A stretch of DNA of 64,000 bases from Streptomyces lincolnensis (GCF_001685355.1 NZ_CP016438.1:6820001-6884000), one strand, 5' to 3'; positions 29,323 to 40,241 are shown, counted from the stretch's first letter. The notes: generated by a model not told the origin, from the letters alone. Made by a program: numbers and translations.

Positions 29323-29775
29323 GTGTCGATGGTCCTCGCCCTGACTGTGTGCGGATTGGTCGTGGCTCTGGTGGTGCTGGGGCTGTTCGTCTTCGGCCTG
29401 CGCCGCAGGCTCATCCAGCGCTCCGGCGGCACCTTCGACTGTTCGCTGCGCTGGGACGTCCCGGAGAAGACCGACACCAGCGGCAAGGGCTGGAGCTACG
29501 GTGTCGCCCGCTACAACGGCGACCGTGTCGAGTGGTACCGCGTCTTCTCCTACGCCTACCGCCCGCGCCGCGTCCTGGAGCGCGCGTCGATCGAGGTGGC
29601 CGGCCGCCGTCTTCCCGACGGCGAGGAGGAGCTGGCGCTGCTCTCCGACCACATCGTCCTCACCTGTCTGCACCGGGGCACGCGCCTGGAACTCGCGATG
29701 AGCGAAGACGCGCTGACCGGTTTCCTCGCGTGGCTGGAGGCAGCCCCGCCCGGTCAGCGCGTCAATGTGGCGTAG
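29323..29775 (+). CDS. DUF2550 membrane-anchored protein
   Basis: The protein has 150 residues from GTG 29323, with GAGGAGG upstream. One N-terminal membrane helix (about residues 4-26) is followed by RRRLIQRSGGTFDCSLRW and a soluble domain of about 115 residues rich in beta strands. This matches the DUF2550 family found next to atpC in actinobacteria. The function is unknown. The conserved position after the ATP synthase operon is the only hint. It converges with chiC across only 5 bp, without a terminator between. Confidence 0.8.
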   Translation: MSMVLALTVCGLVVALVVLGLFVFGLRRRLIQRSGGTFDCSLRWDVPEKTDTSGKGWSYGVARYNGDRVEWYRVFSYAYRPRRVLERASIEVAGRRLPDGEEELALLSDHIVLTCLHRGTRLELAMSEDALTGFLAWLEAAPPGQRVNVA

Positions 29776-29780
29776 CGGTC

Positions 29781-31604
<1,824 letters not shown>

Positions 31605-31665
31605 GCTGCGCCTCCTCGTGGGGTTGTCGGGGCATGACCTGAGCCGTCAGGCCCGCAGTGCCGCG

Positions 31666-31707
31666 AGGATAGAAAGGTCTGGACCACAGGTCAATAGGTC
31701 TGGACCA
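31666..31707 (-). promoter_or_regulatory. chiC promoter with two chitinase direct repeats
   Basis: On the minus strand, TGGTCCAGACCT occurs twice (31696-31707 and 31675-31686), the 12-bp direct repeat of Streptomyces chitinase promoters. A -35 TTGACC (31689-31694) and a -10 TATCCT (31666-31671) are 17 bp apart, and one repeat lies in the spacer. This favours repression and induction by chitin-derived sugars through proteins that bind the repeats, as known for the family. Confidence 0.88.
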
Positions 31708-31733
31708 CCCGGCTTGCGTGGGTTCGCTGCGGC

Positions 31734-32384
31734 TCAGACACCCAACTCCTGCGCCAGCACCGCCGCTTGGACCCGGCTGCGCAGCTCCAGCTTCGCCAGC
31801 AGGCGGCTCACGTGCGTCTTCACCGTCGCCTCCGCCATGTCGAGCCGGGTGGCGATGTCCGCGTTGGACAGCCCCTCGCCCAGACAGGCCAGCACCTCGC
31901 GTTCGCGGCGCGTGAGTGTGTCGAGGACCGCGGGGTCCGCGCCGGGCTGCCGTACGGGCTTCGCCGCGAACTCGGCGATCAGCCGGCGGGTGACGGCCGG
32001 AGCGATGAGGCCCTCGCCGCGGGCCACCGTGCGGACGGCCTCCACGAGGTCCTTCGCCTCCGTGTTCTTCAGCAGGAAGCCCGAGGCGCCGGCCCGCAGC
32101 GCCCCGAAGACGTACTCGTCGAGGTCGAAGGTGGTCAGGACGAGCACGTCGGCCAGCCCCTCGGCGACGACCTGCCGGGTCGCCGACACCCCGTCCAGAC
32201 GCGGCATCTGTACGTCCATCAGCACCAGGTCCGGCCGCAGCTCCCGGGCCAGCGCCACCGCCTGTTCGCCGTCCGCCGCCTCGCCGACCACCTCGATGTC
32301 GGGGGCGCTGCGCAGGATGAGGACGAGCCCCGCCCGGACGGCTGACTGGTCCTCGGCGACGAGGACACGGACGGCACTGCTCAT
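31734..32384 (-). CDS. chiR: NarL/LuxR-type response regulator, ChiR-like
   Basis: The protein has 216 residues. It has a receiver with phospho-acceptor Asp in LVLMDVQMPRLDG, the Lys in FLLKN, and a C-terminal LuxR helix-turn-helix (TRREREVLACLGEGLSNADIATRL, then EATVKTHVSRLLAKL). It lies upstream of chiC on the same strand and shares a 4-bp overlap with the kinase gene. In S. coelicolor, as I recall, the equivalent pair controls chiC. Confidence 0.88.
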   Translation of the reverse strand: MSSAVRVLVAEDQSAVRAGLVLILRSAPDIEVVGEAADGEQAVALARELRPDLVLMDVQMPRLDGVSATRQVVAEGLADVLVLTTFDLDEYVFGALRAGASGFLLKNTEAKDLVEAVRTVARGEGLIAPAVTRRLIAEFAAKPVRQPGADPAVLDTLTRREREVLACLGEGLSNADIATRLDMAEATVKTHVSRLLAKLELRSRVQAAVLAQELGV

Positions 32385-33574
32385 ACGGGGTCTCCTTCGG
32401 GCAGGGGAAGCGTGGCGCGGACGGCCCAGATCTTGCCGTCCGCCGAGTCCTCCGGGGCGGCCTCGAAGACACCGCCGAGCAGGGCGACCCGCTCCCGCAT
32501 CCCGACCAGACCGGCACCCGAGCCCGGCGCGCGGGGCCCGTCACGGTCCCCGAAGGGGCTCGTCACGGTGACGGTGAGGGAGCCGTCCCGCTGGGCGAGC
32601 ACCACCGCGACCCGGCCGGGGGAGCCGTGCTTGAGGGCGTTGGTCAGGGACTCCTGCACGATGCGGTACGCGGCGAGCTCGACCGGGGTGGGGACGGCCT
32701 CGTGCGTGACGTCGAGGGTCACGTCGAGGCCGTTGGTACGGGCGCCCTCGACCAGGGCGCCGAGTCCGTCCAGGGTGGGGGCCGCGACCGGCTCGGTGTC
32801 GCCGCTGGAGTCGCGCAGGATGCCGATGAGCCGGCGCATCTCCGAGAGTCCCTCCACGCTGTTCTGGCGGATGACGGCCAGCGCGTCCTGGGAGGTCTTC
32901 GGGTCGTCAAGGGAGAGCGCGGCCGTGGAGTGGATGGCGATCGCGGAGAGGTGGTTGGCGACCATGTCGTGCAACTCGCGGGCCATACGGGCGCGTTCGG
33001 AGGCGACGGCCTGGGTGCGGTCCATCTCGGCGAGCAGCGCGGTCTGTTCGGCGCGCAACTGCGCGGCCTCGGCGGCGTCGCGGTGGTTGCGGACGATCCA
33101 GCCGGTGGCCGCCGGACCGAAGGACACGGCACCGACGAACAGGCCGATCAGCAGTGCCTCCGGCACGCGCCACACCGCGAACGGCACCACCGTCCCCGCC
33201 ACGGTGAGCAGTCCGGTGATCCTCGGGATACGGCGGGCCGAGGCGGGCGGGCCGTACAGGACGGCGGCGTACACGACATCGGTGAACATCAGCAGCGTGG
33301 CCACGTTGCCCTGGGTCATGAGGTCCGCGGTCACCGCGACCGTGCCGGTCAGCAGGGCCACGCGCGGGGCGGTCCGGCGCAGCAGCTCGCAGCCCGACAT
33401 CACCGCGAGCAGCGCCAGGACCGGCCACGGGCCGTCGAAGAGCGTGATGGGGTCTCTGGACGTCCGGACTCCGAGGCCGATACCCGCCAGCAGCGTTCCG
33501 CCGAGCAGCCCGCCGACCGCGAGGTACACGTCGAAGCGGTGGGGGCGCTCAAGTCGCAGGGCCATGTCCTCCAT
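32381..33574 (-). CDS. chiS: Sensor histidine kinase, ChiS-like
   Basis: The protein is about 397 residues from ATG 33574; ATG 33565 is an alternative. Several membrane helices fill the first 170 residues. Then come a HisKA_3 dimerisation helix with the phospho-accepting His (ARMARELHDMVANHLSAIA) and a short HATPase domain (AYRIVQESLTNALKHG and GSGAGLVGMRERVALLGG). It is of the NarX type that pairs with LuxR-type regulators and overlaps chiR. There is no large extracellular sensor domain, so the signal is probably sensed in or near the membrane. Confidence 0.88.
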   Translation of the reverse strand: MEDMALRLERPHRFDVYLAVGGLLGGTLLAGIGLGVRTSRDPITLFDGPWPVLALLAVMSGCELLRRTAPRVALLTGTVAVTADLMTQGNVATLLMFTDVVYAAVLYGPPASARRIPRITGLLTVAGTVVPFAVWRVPEALLIGLFVGAVSFGPAATGWIVRNHRDAAEAAQLRAEQTALLAEMDRTQAVASERARMARELHDMVANHLSAIAIHSTAALSLDDPKTSQDALAVIRQNSVEGLSEMRRLIGILRDSSGDTEPVAAPTLDGLGALVEGARTNGLDVTLDVTHEAVPTPVELAAYRIVQESLTNALKHGSPGRVAVVLAQRDGSLTVTVTSPFGDRDGPRAPGSGAGLVGMRERVALLGGVFEAAPEDSADGKIWAVRATLPLPEGDPV

Positions 33575-33718
33575 ACAACACGCCCCGCGCGCCGTCCGCC
33601 TGCTTCCCGGGAACGGTCCTGGGCTGCATCTTTCGATGTACCGCGAGTTCGTCACCGCCGACGACGATCGGCGCGCGTTCCGCCGGGAGCCTGGAAGGGT
33701 GACCGAGAGGAGCGAGTC

Positions 33719-34297
33719 GTGGTCGTCACGTTGATCATCGTCTGTGAGATCGGCTTCTGGGTACTGCTGGCCGCCGGCCTGGCCTTCAGGTACCTGCTGC
33801 GGATGCCGCGCACCGGCATGGCGCTGCTGCTGTGCGAGCCGTTGCTGGAGGTCGTGCTGCTGGTCGTCACCGCGCTGGACCTGAAGAACGGCGCCGACCC
33901 GAGCTGGAAGCACGGCCTGGCCGCCCTGTACATCGGCTACACGGTGGGCCACGGCCACCGCACCGTGAAGTGGCTCGACGGCCACGCCGCCCACCGGCTT
34001 GCCGGAGCCGCGAGGCCCCTCGGCCCGCCCCGCTACGGCATGGCCCGCGCCCGGCACGAGGGCGCGGTGTGGCTGGGCACGGTCACCGGCGCCGCCGTGG
34101 CGACCGTCCTCCTCCAGCTCGCCATCTGGTACGTCGACGAACCCTCCCGCACCGGCTCCCTGGAGAGCTGGCGCTACGCCGCCTGGCGGGCCGCCGGTAT
34201 CCACGGAGTGGTCGCCCTGAGCTACTGGATCTGGCCGCGGAAGGCACCTGCGGGGGAGTCCGAGGTGACGCTGGAGAAGGAGAGGGTGCGGCGATGA
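33719..34297 (+). CDS. Membrane protein of unknown function
   Basis: The protein has 192 residues from GTG 33719, placed by GAGAGGAG upstream. I do not recognise a functional family. Hydrophobic segments are visible near residues 3-22, 33-52, 64-80, about 110-135 and 155-175. A histidine-rich loop (TVGHGHRTVKWLDGHAAHR) and the end WIWPRKAPAG stand out. It is divergent from chiS and overlaps the next small membrane gene by 4 bp, so the pair is probably co-translated. Confidence 0.8.
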   Translation: MVVTLIIVCEIGFWVLLAAGLAFRYLLRMPRTGMALLLCEPLLEVVLLVVTALDLKNGADPSWKHGLAALYIGYTVGHGHRTVKWLDGHAAHRLAGAARPLGPPRYGMARARHEGAVWLGTVTGAAVATVLLQLAIWYVDEPSRTGSLESWRYAAWRAAGIHGVVALSYWIWPRKAPAGESEVTLEKERVRR

Positions 34298-34482
34298 GCA
34301 AGGCGCGCGGAAACCTGGTGGAAGGTGCCGTCACCTTCCTGATCGGCCTGCCCCTGTGGCTGTTCACCGAGAACGTGGAGGTCCCGGTCGTCACCCTGAC
34401 CAAGGTCGGCCTGGTCATGATGTGCGTCGGCGGCGCACTCGGCGTCACCGGCCTGTGGCAGGCGGCGCGAGCCAGAGGCTAG
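34294..34482 (+). CDS. Small two-helix membrane protein
   Basis: The protein has 62 residues. Two hydrophobic segments (about residues 12-26 and 36-56) surround a short polar turn with ENVEVPVV. It resembles the DUF5708 family by memory. It overlaps the upstream membrane gene (ATGA) and converges with the adenosyltransferase gene, overlapping it by 4 bp. The function is unknown. Confidence 0.75.
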   Translation: MSKARGNLVEGAVTFLIGLPLWLFTENVEVPVVTLTKVGLVMMCVGGALGVTGLWQAARARG

Positions 34483-35051
34483 CGCTCCCCACCCGGCACC
34501 CACAGCACGTCCCCGGCCTCCTTGTTCGCCGTCCGAGCGAGGATGAACAGGAGGTCGGAGAGGCGGTTGAGGTAGGTCGCCGTGAGGGGGTTCATCGCCT
34601 CGGCGTGGACCTCCAGCGCGGCCCAGGTGGAGCGCTCGGCCCGGCGGACGACCGTGCAGGCCTGGTGGAGCAGGGCCGCGCCGGGGGTGCCGCCCGGGAG
34701 GATGAAGGACCGCAGCTTCTCCAGCCGTTCGTTGAAGCGGTCGCAGTCCGCCTCCAGCTTGTCGATGTAGAACTGCTCGACCCGCAGCGGCGGGAACCCG
34801 GGGTTCTCCACGACGGGCGTGGACAGATCGGCCCCCACGTCGAACAGGTCGTTCTGCACGCGGGTGAGGACCTTGACGACCTCCTCCTCCAGCCCGCCCA
34901 GCGCGATCGCCGTGCCGATCACCGCGTTCGCCTCGTTGGCGTCCGCGTAGGCGGCGATCCGCAGGTCGGTCTTGGCGACCCGGCTCATGTCACCGAGGTT
35001 GGTGGTGCCCTTGTCGCCGGTCTTCGTGTAGATGCGCGTCAGATTGACCAT
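34479..35051 (-). CDS. ATP:cob(I)alamin adenosyltransferase, PduO type
   Basis: The protein has 190 residues from ATG 35051. It attaches adenosine to cob(I)alamin to make coenzyme B12. The N-terminal RIYTKTGDKGTTNLGD is the ATP-binding motif of PduO enzymes; RVQNDLFDVGADLSTP and VVRRAERSTWAALE are also typical. It can serve adenosylcobalamin mutases such as methylmalonyl-CoA mutase, whose chaperone MeaB and epimerase are encoded 18-20 kb away. Confidence 0.95.
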   Translation of the reverse strand: MVNLTRIYTKTGDKGTTNLGDMSRVAKTDLRIAAYADANEANAVIGTAIALGGLEEEVVKVLTRVQNDLFDVGADLSTPVVENPGFPPLRVEQFYIDKLEADCDRFNERLEKLRSFILPGGTPGAALLHQACTVVRRAERSTWAALEVHAEAMNPLTATYLNRLSDLLFILARTANKEAGDVLWVPGGER

Positions 35052-35278
35052 GAGGTCAGCGTAAGTCCAGGAGAAGGGGGCGGCAGCCCTCCGCCAGGGA
35101 GCGCCGAACGTGCCCAACTAGGCCGTCCGGGGCGCCGAATGGCCTCTCCGGTGTGATGTCCGTCATCTGAGACGTGACGCGCATTACTAACCCGCCACGC
35201 GGCCCCTCACGAGCGCTAAGGTCCGCCGAAGAGGCAACTTAAACATGGTGTAAGGCGTTTCAAAGGGGAGTCGCGACA

Positions 35279-36127
35279 GTGGCACGGAAGCTTGCCGTCA
35301 TCGGTGCCGGCCTGATGGGTTCCGGCATCGCTCAGGTCTCCGCGCAGGCGGGCTGGGAGGTCGTCCTCAGGGACGTCACCGACGAGGCGCTCAAGCGGGG
35401 CACCGACGGCATCAAGGCGTCGTACGACAAGTTCGTGAGCAAGGGCAGGCTCGAAGCGCACGACGCCGACGCCGCCCTCGCCCGGATCACCGCGACCACC
35501 GATCTGGACGCCGTCGCCGACGCGGACGTCGTCGTCGAGGCCGTCTTCGAGAAGCTGGAGGTCAAGCACGAGATCTTCCGCACGCTCGACAAGATCGTCC
35601 ACGAGGACGCCGTGCTCGCCTCCAACACCTCCGCCATCCCGATCACCAAGATCGCGGCCGTGACGGAGCGTCCGGAGCGGGTCGTCGGTGCGCACTTCTT
35701 CTCGCCGGTCCCGATGATGCAGCTGTGCGAGCTGGTGCGCGGCTACAAGACGAGCGACGAAACCCTCGCCACCGCGCGGGAGTTCGCCGAGTCCGTCGGC
35801 AAGACCTGCATCGTCGTCAACCGGGACGTGGCGGGGTTCGTGACCACCCGTCTCATCTCCGCCCTCGTCGTCGAGGCCGCCAAGCTCTACGAGTCGGGCG
35901 TCGCGAGCGCCGAGGACATCGACCTCGCCTGCAAGCTGGGCTTCGGCCACGCCATGGGCCCGCTCGCCACGGCGGACCTCACCGGCGTCGACATCCTGCT
36001 GCACGCCACCAGCAACATCTACACCGAGTCCCAGGACGAGAAGTTCGCCCCGCCGGAGCTGATGCGCCGGATGGTGGACGCCGGTGACATCGGACGCAAG
36101 AGCGGGCAGGGCTTCTACAAGCACTGA
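35279..36127 (+). CDS. 3-Hydroxybutyryl-CoA dehydrogenase
   Basis: The protein has 282 residues from GTG 35279. It oxidises or reduces the 3-hydroxy/3-oxoacyl-CoA pair with NAD(P). The Rossmann motif KLAVIGAGLMGSGIAQVSAQ is at the N-terminus, the catalytic His-containing stretch is GAHFFSPVPMMQLCELVRG, the asparagine region is NRDVAGFVTTRLI, and the C-terminal helical domain starts ACKLGFGHAMGPLATADL. It probably works with the thiolase at 53501 in acetoacetyl-CoA metabolism and the ethylmalonyl-CoA route. A promoter is likely in the 227-bp upstream gap. Confidence 0.94.
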   Translation: MARKLAVIGAGLMGSGIAQVSAQAGWEVVLRDVTDEALKRGTDGIKASYDKFVSKGRLEAHDADAALARITATTDLDAVADADVVVEAVFEKLEVKHEIFRTLDKIVHEDAVLASNTSAIPITKIAAVTERPERVVGAHFFSPVPMMQLCELVRGYKTSDETLATAREFAESVGKTCIVVNRDVAGFVTTRLISALVVEAAKLYESGVASAEDIDLACKLGFGHAMGPLATADLTGVDILLHATSNIYTESQDEKFAPPELMRRMVDAGDIGRKSGQGFYKH

Positions 36128-36301
36128 AACCGCACAGACCCCACGGGCATCACACCCGGGGGTGAATTCGGTATCGGTTCGCTTACGGACGGCAACCTCC
36201 GAGGGTCTCACACCGTCAGAGGTTGCATCACCGTCATCAGCTGTGAACACAGCACCACCCGGCACGACACGGAGACACGCACGCACTCACGGGGAGCGCA
36301 T

Positions 36302-36625
36302 ATGCACATCAGGGGCGACCACGTCGAGCTGGTCGTCGGGGGCCGCCTCGACGTCCGCAGCGCGGCGGACGCCCGTACGGTCCTGCACTCGGCCGTCGAC
36401 GACGGAGTCGGCGATCTGGTCCTGGACCTGTCCGAGCTGGATTCCTGGGACGCCACCGGACTCGGGGTGATCATGGGAGCGCACCGGCGGGCCGGCCGCT
36501 GCGGCCGACGGCTGGTCCTGCGCGATGTACCGCCGCAGATGCAGCGTCTGCTCGTCGCCACCCGGCTGCACCGCATCCTGGCGATCGAGGGCGGCATCGG
36601 CGTGGAGTCCCTGCCACGCGTGTGA
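36302..36625 (+). CDS. STAS-domain protein (anti-sigma factor antagonist type)
   Basis: The protein has 107 residues from ATG 36302, with GGGGAGC upstream. It consists of a single STAS domain: VELVVGGRLDVRSAADART, DLVLDLSELDSWDATGLGVIM, and RRLVLRDVPPQMQRLL. In SpoIIAA-like antagonists the segment is D-S-S-G with a phosphorylatable Ser. Here it is D-A-T-G, so Thr would be the only hydroxyl acceptor. No anti-sigma kinase gene is adjacent. It may switch partners with one of the many RsbW-like kinases of Streptomyces. Confidence 0.88.
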   Translation: MHIRGDHVELVVGGRLDVRSAADARTVLHSAVDDGVGDLVLDLSELDSWDATGLGVIMGAHRRAGRCGRRLVLRDVPPQMQRLLVATRLHRILAIEGGIGVESLPRV

Positions 36626-36892
36626 CTGACCCGATCGTGTGTGAAGCGGGCGACGAGGGTGCCCCGCGCGGCGCGTCACGATACGCAGGACGTGCGCAAT
36701 CCTCACGAGACTGTGACGTCTCGCACGGCGCGGTACTCCGGGCTGTCGTAGATACTGTGCGAAGGTTTAGGGTTCGGTCGCCCGCTGTGTGAACAACCCT
36801 GGAGCGGGTCCGGACCAGAAGCGACAGCGCGGTGTGCAACAGGCCGGGAGGGGCCGGAGCTGGCACACGACGCTTTTGGGGGGCTAAAACCT

Positions 36893-39472
36893 ATGGACCC
36901 GAACAACCGGGAACCCGAGGGGTACGGCCACGACGGGGACAGCCATGCCCCGCGGCAGCGCCCAACCAGGGATTCCCTGACACCGGACTTCGCACCGCAC
37001 ACACCCGCCCTCGCCCGGACGGTGCAGCTCGTCACGGGCGACTACCTGCTGACCGTCAACCCGGTCGACGGCAGCGAGATAGAGATCTGCCCGCCGGGTG
37101 AACGCCCCGGCCGGCCCGAGAAGCTCACCACGGCCGCGCGGGCCGAGGTCGCCCGCGCCACCAGGCCGCCCGTACCACCCGGCCCGGCGCTGCCCGAACT
37201 GCCGCTCCTGGCCCGCCAGGACGAGCGCGAGCGGCTGGTGCGACTCCTCGCCCGCGGCCGCTCCGTCCGTCTCACCGGCCCGGCCGGCACCGGCCGCACC
37301 AGCCTGCTCGACGTCGCCGCCGAGGACTGCGCGGACCTCGCCCCCGACGGTGTGATCCGCCTCAGCGGCTACCACCGCACGGTGGACGACCTGCTCCACG
37401 ACCTCTTCTACGCCGTCCACAACGCACCCCTGCACCGCCCGGACCGGGACGGACTGCGCAGCTGCGTCCGCGAGATCGGCGCGGTCGTCGTCCTCGACGA
37501 CGTCGAGTTCGGCGGCGCCGCCCTGGACGAGCTGCTGGACGCCACACCCGAGTGCGCCTTCCTGATCGCGGCCACGCCCGACGTGCCCGCCCCGTCCGCC
37601 GACTCCCTGCTCGAAGAGGTCTTCCTCGGCGGCCTGGAACGCGCCGACGGACTGGAGCTCCTGGAGCGCGCCGTCGGCCGGGTCCTCACCGAGGAGGAGT
37701 CGAACTGGGCGGGCGACCTCTGGTTCGAGTCCGAGGGACTGCCGCTGCGCTTCGTTCAGGCGGGCGCCCTGCTCCGGCAGCGCGACCGGCTGCGGGCCGG
37801 CGCGAGCGCCGTCGACGAGTTCGGCGTCTTCGCGGACGCGCCCCCGGTCGACGCGCCCTTCGACACTCCCTACGACGCCGCCGCGGGCGAGGGGGAGAGC
37901 GTCCCGCTGCCCTCGCTCGGCGAAGCCGCCGCGCCCGCCCCGCTGCTGGCCGCCCGGCTCAGCGACTCGGCGCGTGCCACGCTGCGGTTCGCCGTCGCGC
38001 TCGGGGGTGAGGTGCCCGACCAGGCGCACTTGCCCGCCCTGGTCGACGACACCCACGCGGACGCCGCGCTCGGCGAGCTGGTCTCCTGCGGTCTGGTCAC
38101 GCCGGTCGGCGCCCACTACCGGCTCGCCGCCGGTGTCCTGGCCCAACTGGAGGCCGCCGGATACGGCGACGACGTCCGGGCCCGCGCGCTCACCGCCGCC
38201 CAGCACTACGCCTGGTGGGCCGGGCACCCCTCGGTCACCCCCGAGCGGGTGTGCGCCGAGGCCGACGCCCTGCTCGCCGCCCTCGGCGTGCTGGTGCCCC
38301 ACACGGCACCGCCCGCCGAGGACGAGGACAGCCCGGCCGTACGCCTGGCCCGCACGGCGGCGCCCGGGTTCGCCGCGGGCGGTCACTGGGGTGTGTGGGA
38401 GCGGGCGCTGCGCCTCGGCGCCGAGGCCTCCCGGCTCGCCGGTGAGGTCGCCGAACAGGCCTACTTCCACCACGAGCTGGGCGTCCTCGCGCTCTGCGAG
38501 GACGATCTCGACCGGGCCCGCGCCGAACTGGAGGCCTCCATCGGCCTGCGCGGCGCCCTCGCCGACAAGCGCGGCACCGTCGCCGGCCGTCGCGCCCTCG
38601 CCCTGGTCGCCGACCGCTCCGGCGACACACCGGGCCTCGGCGCCCTGGCCGGACTCGGCGCGCGGGCGGGCGAGGAGGTCCCGGACGCGCGGTACGAGGA
38701 GTCGCAGTCGCCCCCGGGCGGTGTGCCGGCGGCCTTCCCGCCGCTCCAGCCGCCCTCCGACAGCGGCACGCTGGTCACCTACCGGGCGTCCTCGTCCACC
38801 GCGACCGTGGTGGGCTCCGGGCCCGCCGGGGCGCCCTCGGGGGCCCACAAGGCACGTGGTGGCTTCCGCGGGTTCGCCCGGCGCAACCTCGTGGCCTCCG
38901 GCGCGGGCGCGCTGCTCGTGGCGGTGCTCGGCACGGTGGTGACGCTCGGCGCCACGTCGGACAACACCCCCGACGAACCGTCCAACCAGGTCGGCGTCAA
39001 CCCGTCGGCCAGCCAGGGCGTGGACGACGGCAGCCTGGGCGCCGACGAGCCGAAGAACGACGACGGTTCCGACACCGGCGTGGCCACCAGCCGCCCGACC
39101 GACCCGGGCCCCGACGGCACTCCCGGCACCTCCGACGACCCCACCCCGACGGACACGGCCGAGCCGTCGGACGACCCGAGCGGGACACGGGGGCCGACCG
39201 GCGGGACGACGACCCCGCCGACGAAGCCGCCGTCCTCGTCCAAGCCCCCGTCGTCCAAGCCGCCCACCAGTCAGCCGCCGACGAGCCAGCCGCCCACCAG
39301 TCAGCCGCCGACCAGTCAGCCGCCCACGAGCCAGCCGCCGACCTCGGAGCCGCCGCCGAGCACGCCGGAAACCTCCGACTCGGCCAGCGGCCCCGCCTCC
39401 TCCCCGGTGGAGACCAGCGCCCCCGGCACCACGGAGGCGACCTCACCGAGCAGCTCCCAGTCGGTGATCTGA
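36893..39472 (+). CDS. Membrane-anchored NTPase-like protein with Pro/Thr/Ser extracellular tail
   Basis: The protein has 859 residues. A disordered start and a small beta segment (VQLVTGDYLLTVNPVDGSEIEICPP) precede an AAA/STAND-like NTPase: Walker A LTGPAGTGRTSLLDVAAE near residue 127 and Walker B VVVLDDVEFGG near 202. A winged-helix/TPR-like helical region follows, with tetratricopeptide-type helices around residues 510-560 (AYFHHELGVLALCEDDLDRA). One membrane helix lies near 665-690. The outer tail is low complexity, with five PPTSQ repeats and an end rich in Ser/Thr/Glu. The gene has a long upstream gap and its own terminator. Its partner is unknown. The topology, an NTPase inside and a wall-spanning tail outside, suggests a signalling or scaffold role. 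Confidence 0.82.
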   Translation: MDPNNREPEGYGHDGDSHAPRQRPTRDSLTPDFAPHTPALARTVQLVTGDYLLTVNPVDGSEIEICPPGERPGRPEKLTTAARAEVARATRPPVPPGPALPELPLLARQDERERLVRLLARGRSVRLTGPAGTGRTSLLDVAAEDCADLAPDGVIRLSGYHRTVDDLLHDLFYAVHNAPLHRPDRDGLRSCVREIGAVVVLDDVEFGGAALDELLDATPECAFLIAATPDVPAPSADSLLEEVFLGGLERADGLELLERAVGRVLTEEESNWAGDLWFESEGLPLRFVQAGALLRQRDRLRAGASAVDEFGVFADAPPVDAPFDTPYDAAAGEGESVPLPSLGEAAAPAPLLAARLSDSARATLRFAVALGGEVPDQAHLPALVDDTHADAALGELVSCGLVTPVGAHYRLAAGVLAQLEAAGYGDDVRARALTAAQHYAWWAGHPSVTPERVCAEADALLAALGVLVPHTAPPAEDEDSPAVRLARTAAPGFAAGGHWGVWERALRLGAEASRLAGEVAEQAYFHHELGVLALCEDDLDRARAELEASIGLRGALADKRGTVAGRRALALVADRSGDTPGLGALAGLGARAGEEVPDARYEESQSPPGGVPAAFPPLQPPSDSGTLVTYRASSSTATVVGSGPAGAPSGAHKARGGFRGFARRNLVASGAGALLVAVLGTVVTLGATSDNTPDEPSNQVGVNPSASQGVDDGSLGADEPKNDDGSDTGVATSRPTDPGPDGTPGTSDDPTPTDTAEPSDDPSGTRGPTGGTTTPPTKPPSSSKPPSSKPPTSQPPTSQPPTSQPPTSQPPTSQPPTSEPPPSTPETSDSASGPASSPVETSAPGTTEATSPSSSQSVI
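39260..39349 (+). repeat. Tandem 15-bp coding repeat (PPTSQ)
   Basis: Five in-frame 15-bp units encode PPTSQ, and a sixth reads PPTSE. Synonymous differences (acc/acg, agt/agc) alternate between units, so the array expanded in pairs. It lies in the predicted extracellular tail of the NTPase-like protein, residues 790-814 plus one degenerate unit. Confidence 0.9.
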
Positions 39473-39491
39473 CCTTCCGTACAGCGCGCGA

Positions 39492-39523
39492 AAGGGCCCG
39501 GTCCGTCAGCGGACCGGGCCCTT
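39492..39523. terminator. Bidirectional terminator
   Basis: Perfect 14-bp arms, AAGGGCCCGGTCCG and CGGACCGGGCCCTT, enclose a TCAG loop. It lies between the convergent NTPase-like gene and nucS. Confidence 0.85.
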
Positions 39524-39569
39524 CCCGTCGTAGCGGAGTCGCTGGGCGAGCAGGCGAGCGACCAGGGGG

Positions 39570-40241
39570 TCAGAACAGCCGCAGCTTGTCGTCCTCGATG
39601 CCGCGCAGGGCGTCGTAGTCGAGGACCGCGCAGCCGATGCCGCGGTCCGTGGCGAGGACGCGGGCCTGGGGCTTGATCTCCTGGGCGGCGAAGACGCCGC
39701 GGACCGGGGCGAGATGGGGATCGCGGTTCAGAAGTTCCAGGTAGCGCGTGAGCTGCTCGACGCCGTCGATCTCACCGCGCCGCTTGATCTCCACCGCGAC
39801 GGTCTGCCCGTCCGCGTCCCGGCACAGGATGTCGACCGGGCCGATGGCGGTCATGTACTCGCGGCGGATCAGCGTGTAGCCCTCGCCGAGGGTCTCGATG
39901 CGGTCGGCGAGGAGTTCCTGAAGGTGTGCTTCCACGCCGTCCTTGATCAGGCCGGGATCCACGCCCAGTTCGTGCGAGGAATCATGGAGGACCTCCTCCA
40001 TCGTGATGATCAGCTTCTCGCCCGCCTTGTTGACGACGGTCCAGACGCCTTCCTCCTCGCCCGATCCCTCCTTCAGTGTGCAGGGCGGCGACATCCAGTT
40101 CAGGGGCTTGTAGGCACGGTCGTCCGCGTGGATCGACACACTGCCGTCCGCCTTGACCAGGATCAGGCGGGGAGCCGAGGGAAGGTGAGCGGTGAGCCGG
40201 CCCGCGTAGTCGACGGAGCATCGGGCGATGACGAGACGCAT
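39570..40241 (-). CDS. nucS: Mismatch-specific endonuclease NucS/EndoMS
   Basis: The protein has 223 residues from ATG 40241 ([20 protein letters not shown]). In actinobacteria, which lack MutS/MutL, it cuts DNA at mismatches and starts repair. The C-terminal RecB-like nuclease shows the PD-(D/E)xK pattern: [10 protein letters not shown] then [17 protein letters not shown]. The N-terminal DNA-binding domain includes [17 protein letters not shown]. The C-terminal end DDKLRLF resembles a beta-clamp-binding peptide, as reported for the family. The residue pattern is visible; the clamp contact is inferred. Confidence 0.95.
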   Translation of the reverse strand: MRLVIARCSVDYAGRLTAHLPSAPRLILVKADGSVSIHADDRAYKPLNWMSPPCTLKEGSGEEEGVWTVVNKAGEKLIITMEEVLHDSSHELGVDPGLIKDGVEAHLQELLADRIETLGEGYTLIRREYMTAIGPVDILCRDADGQTVAVEIKRRGEIDGVEQLTRYLELLNRDPHLAPVRGVFAAQEIKPQARVLATDRGIGCAVLDYDALRGIEDDKLRLF

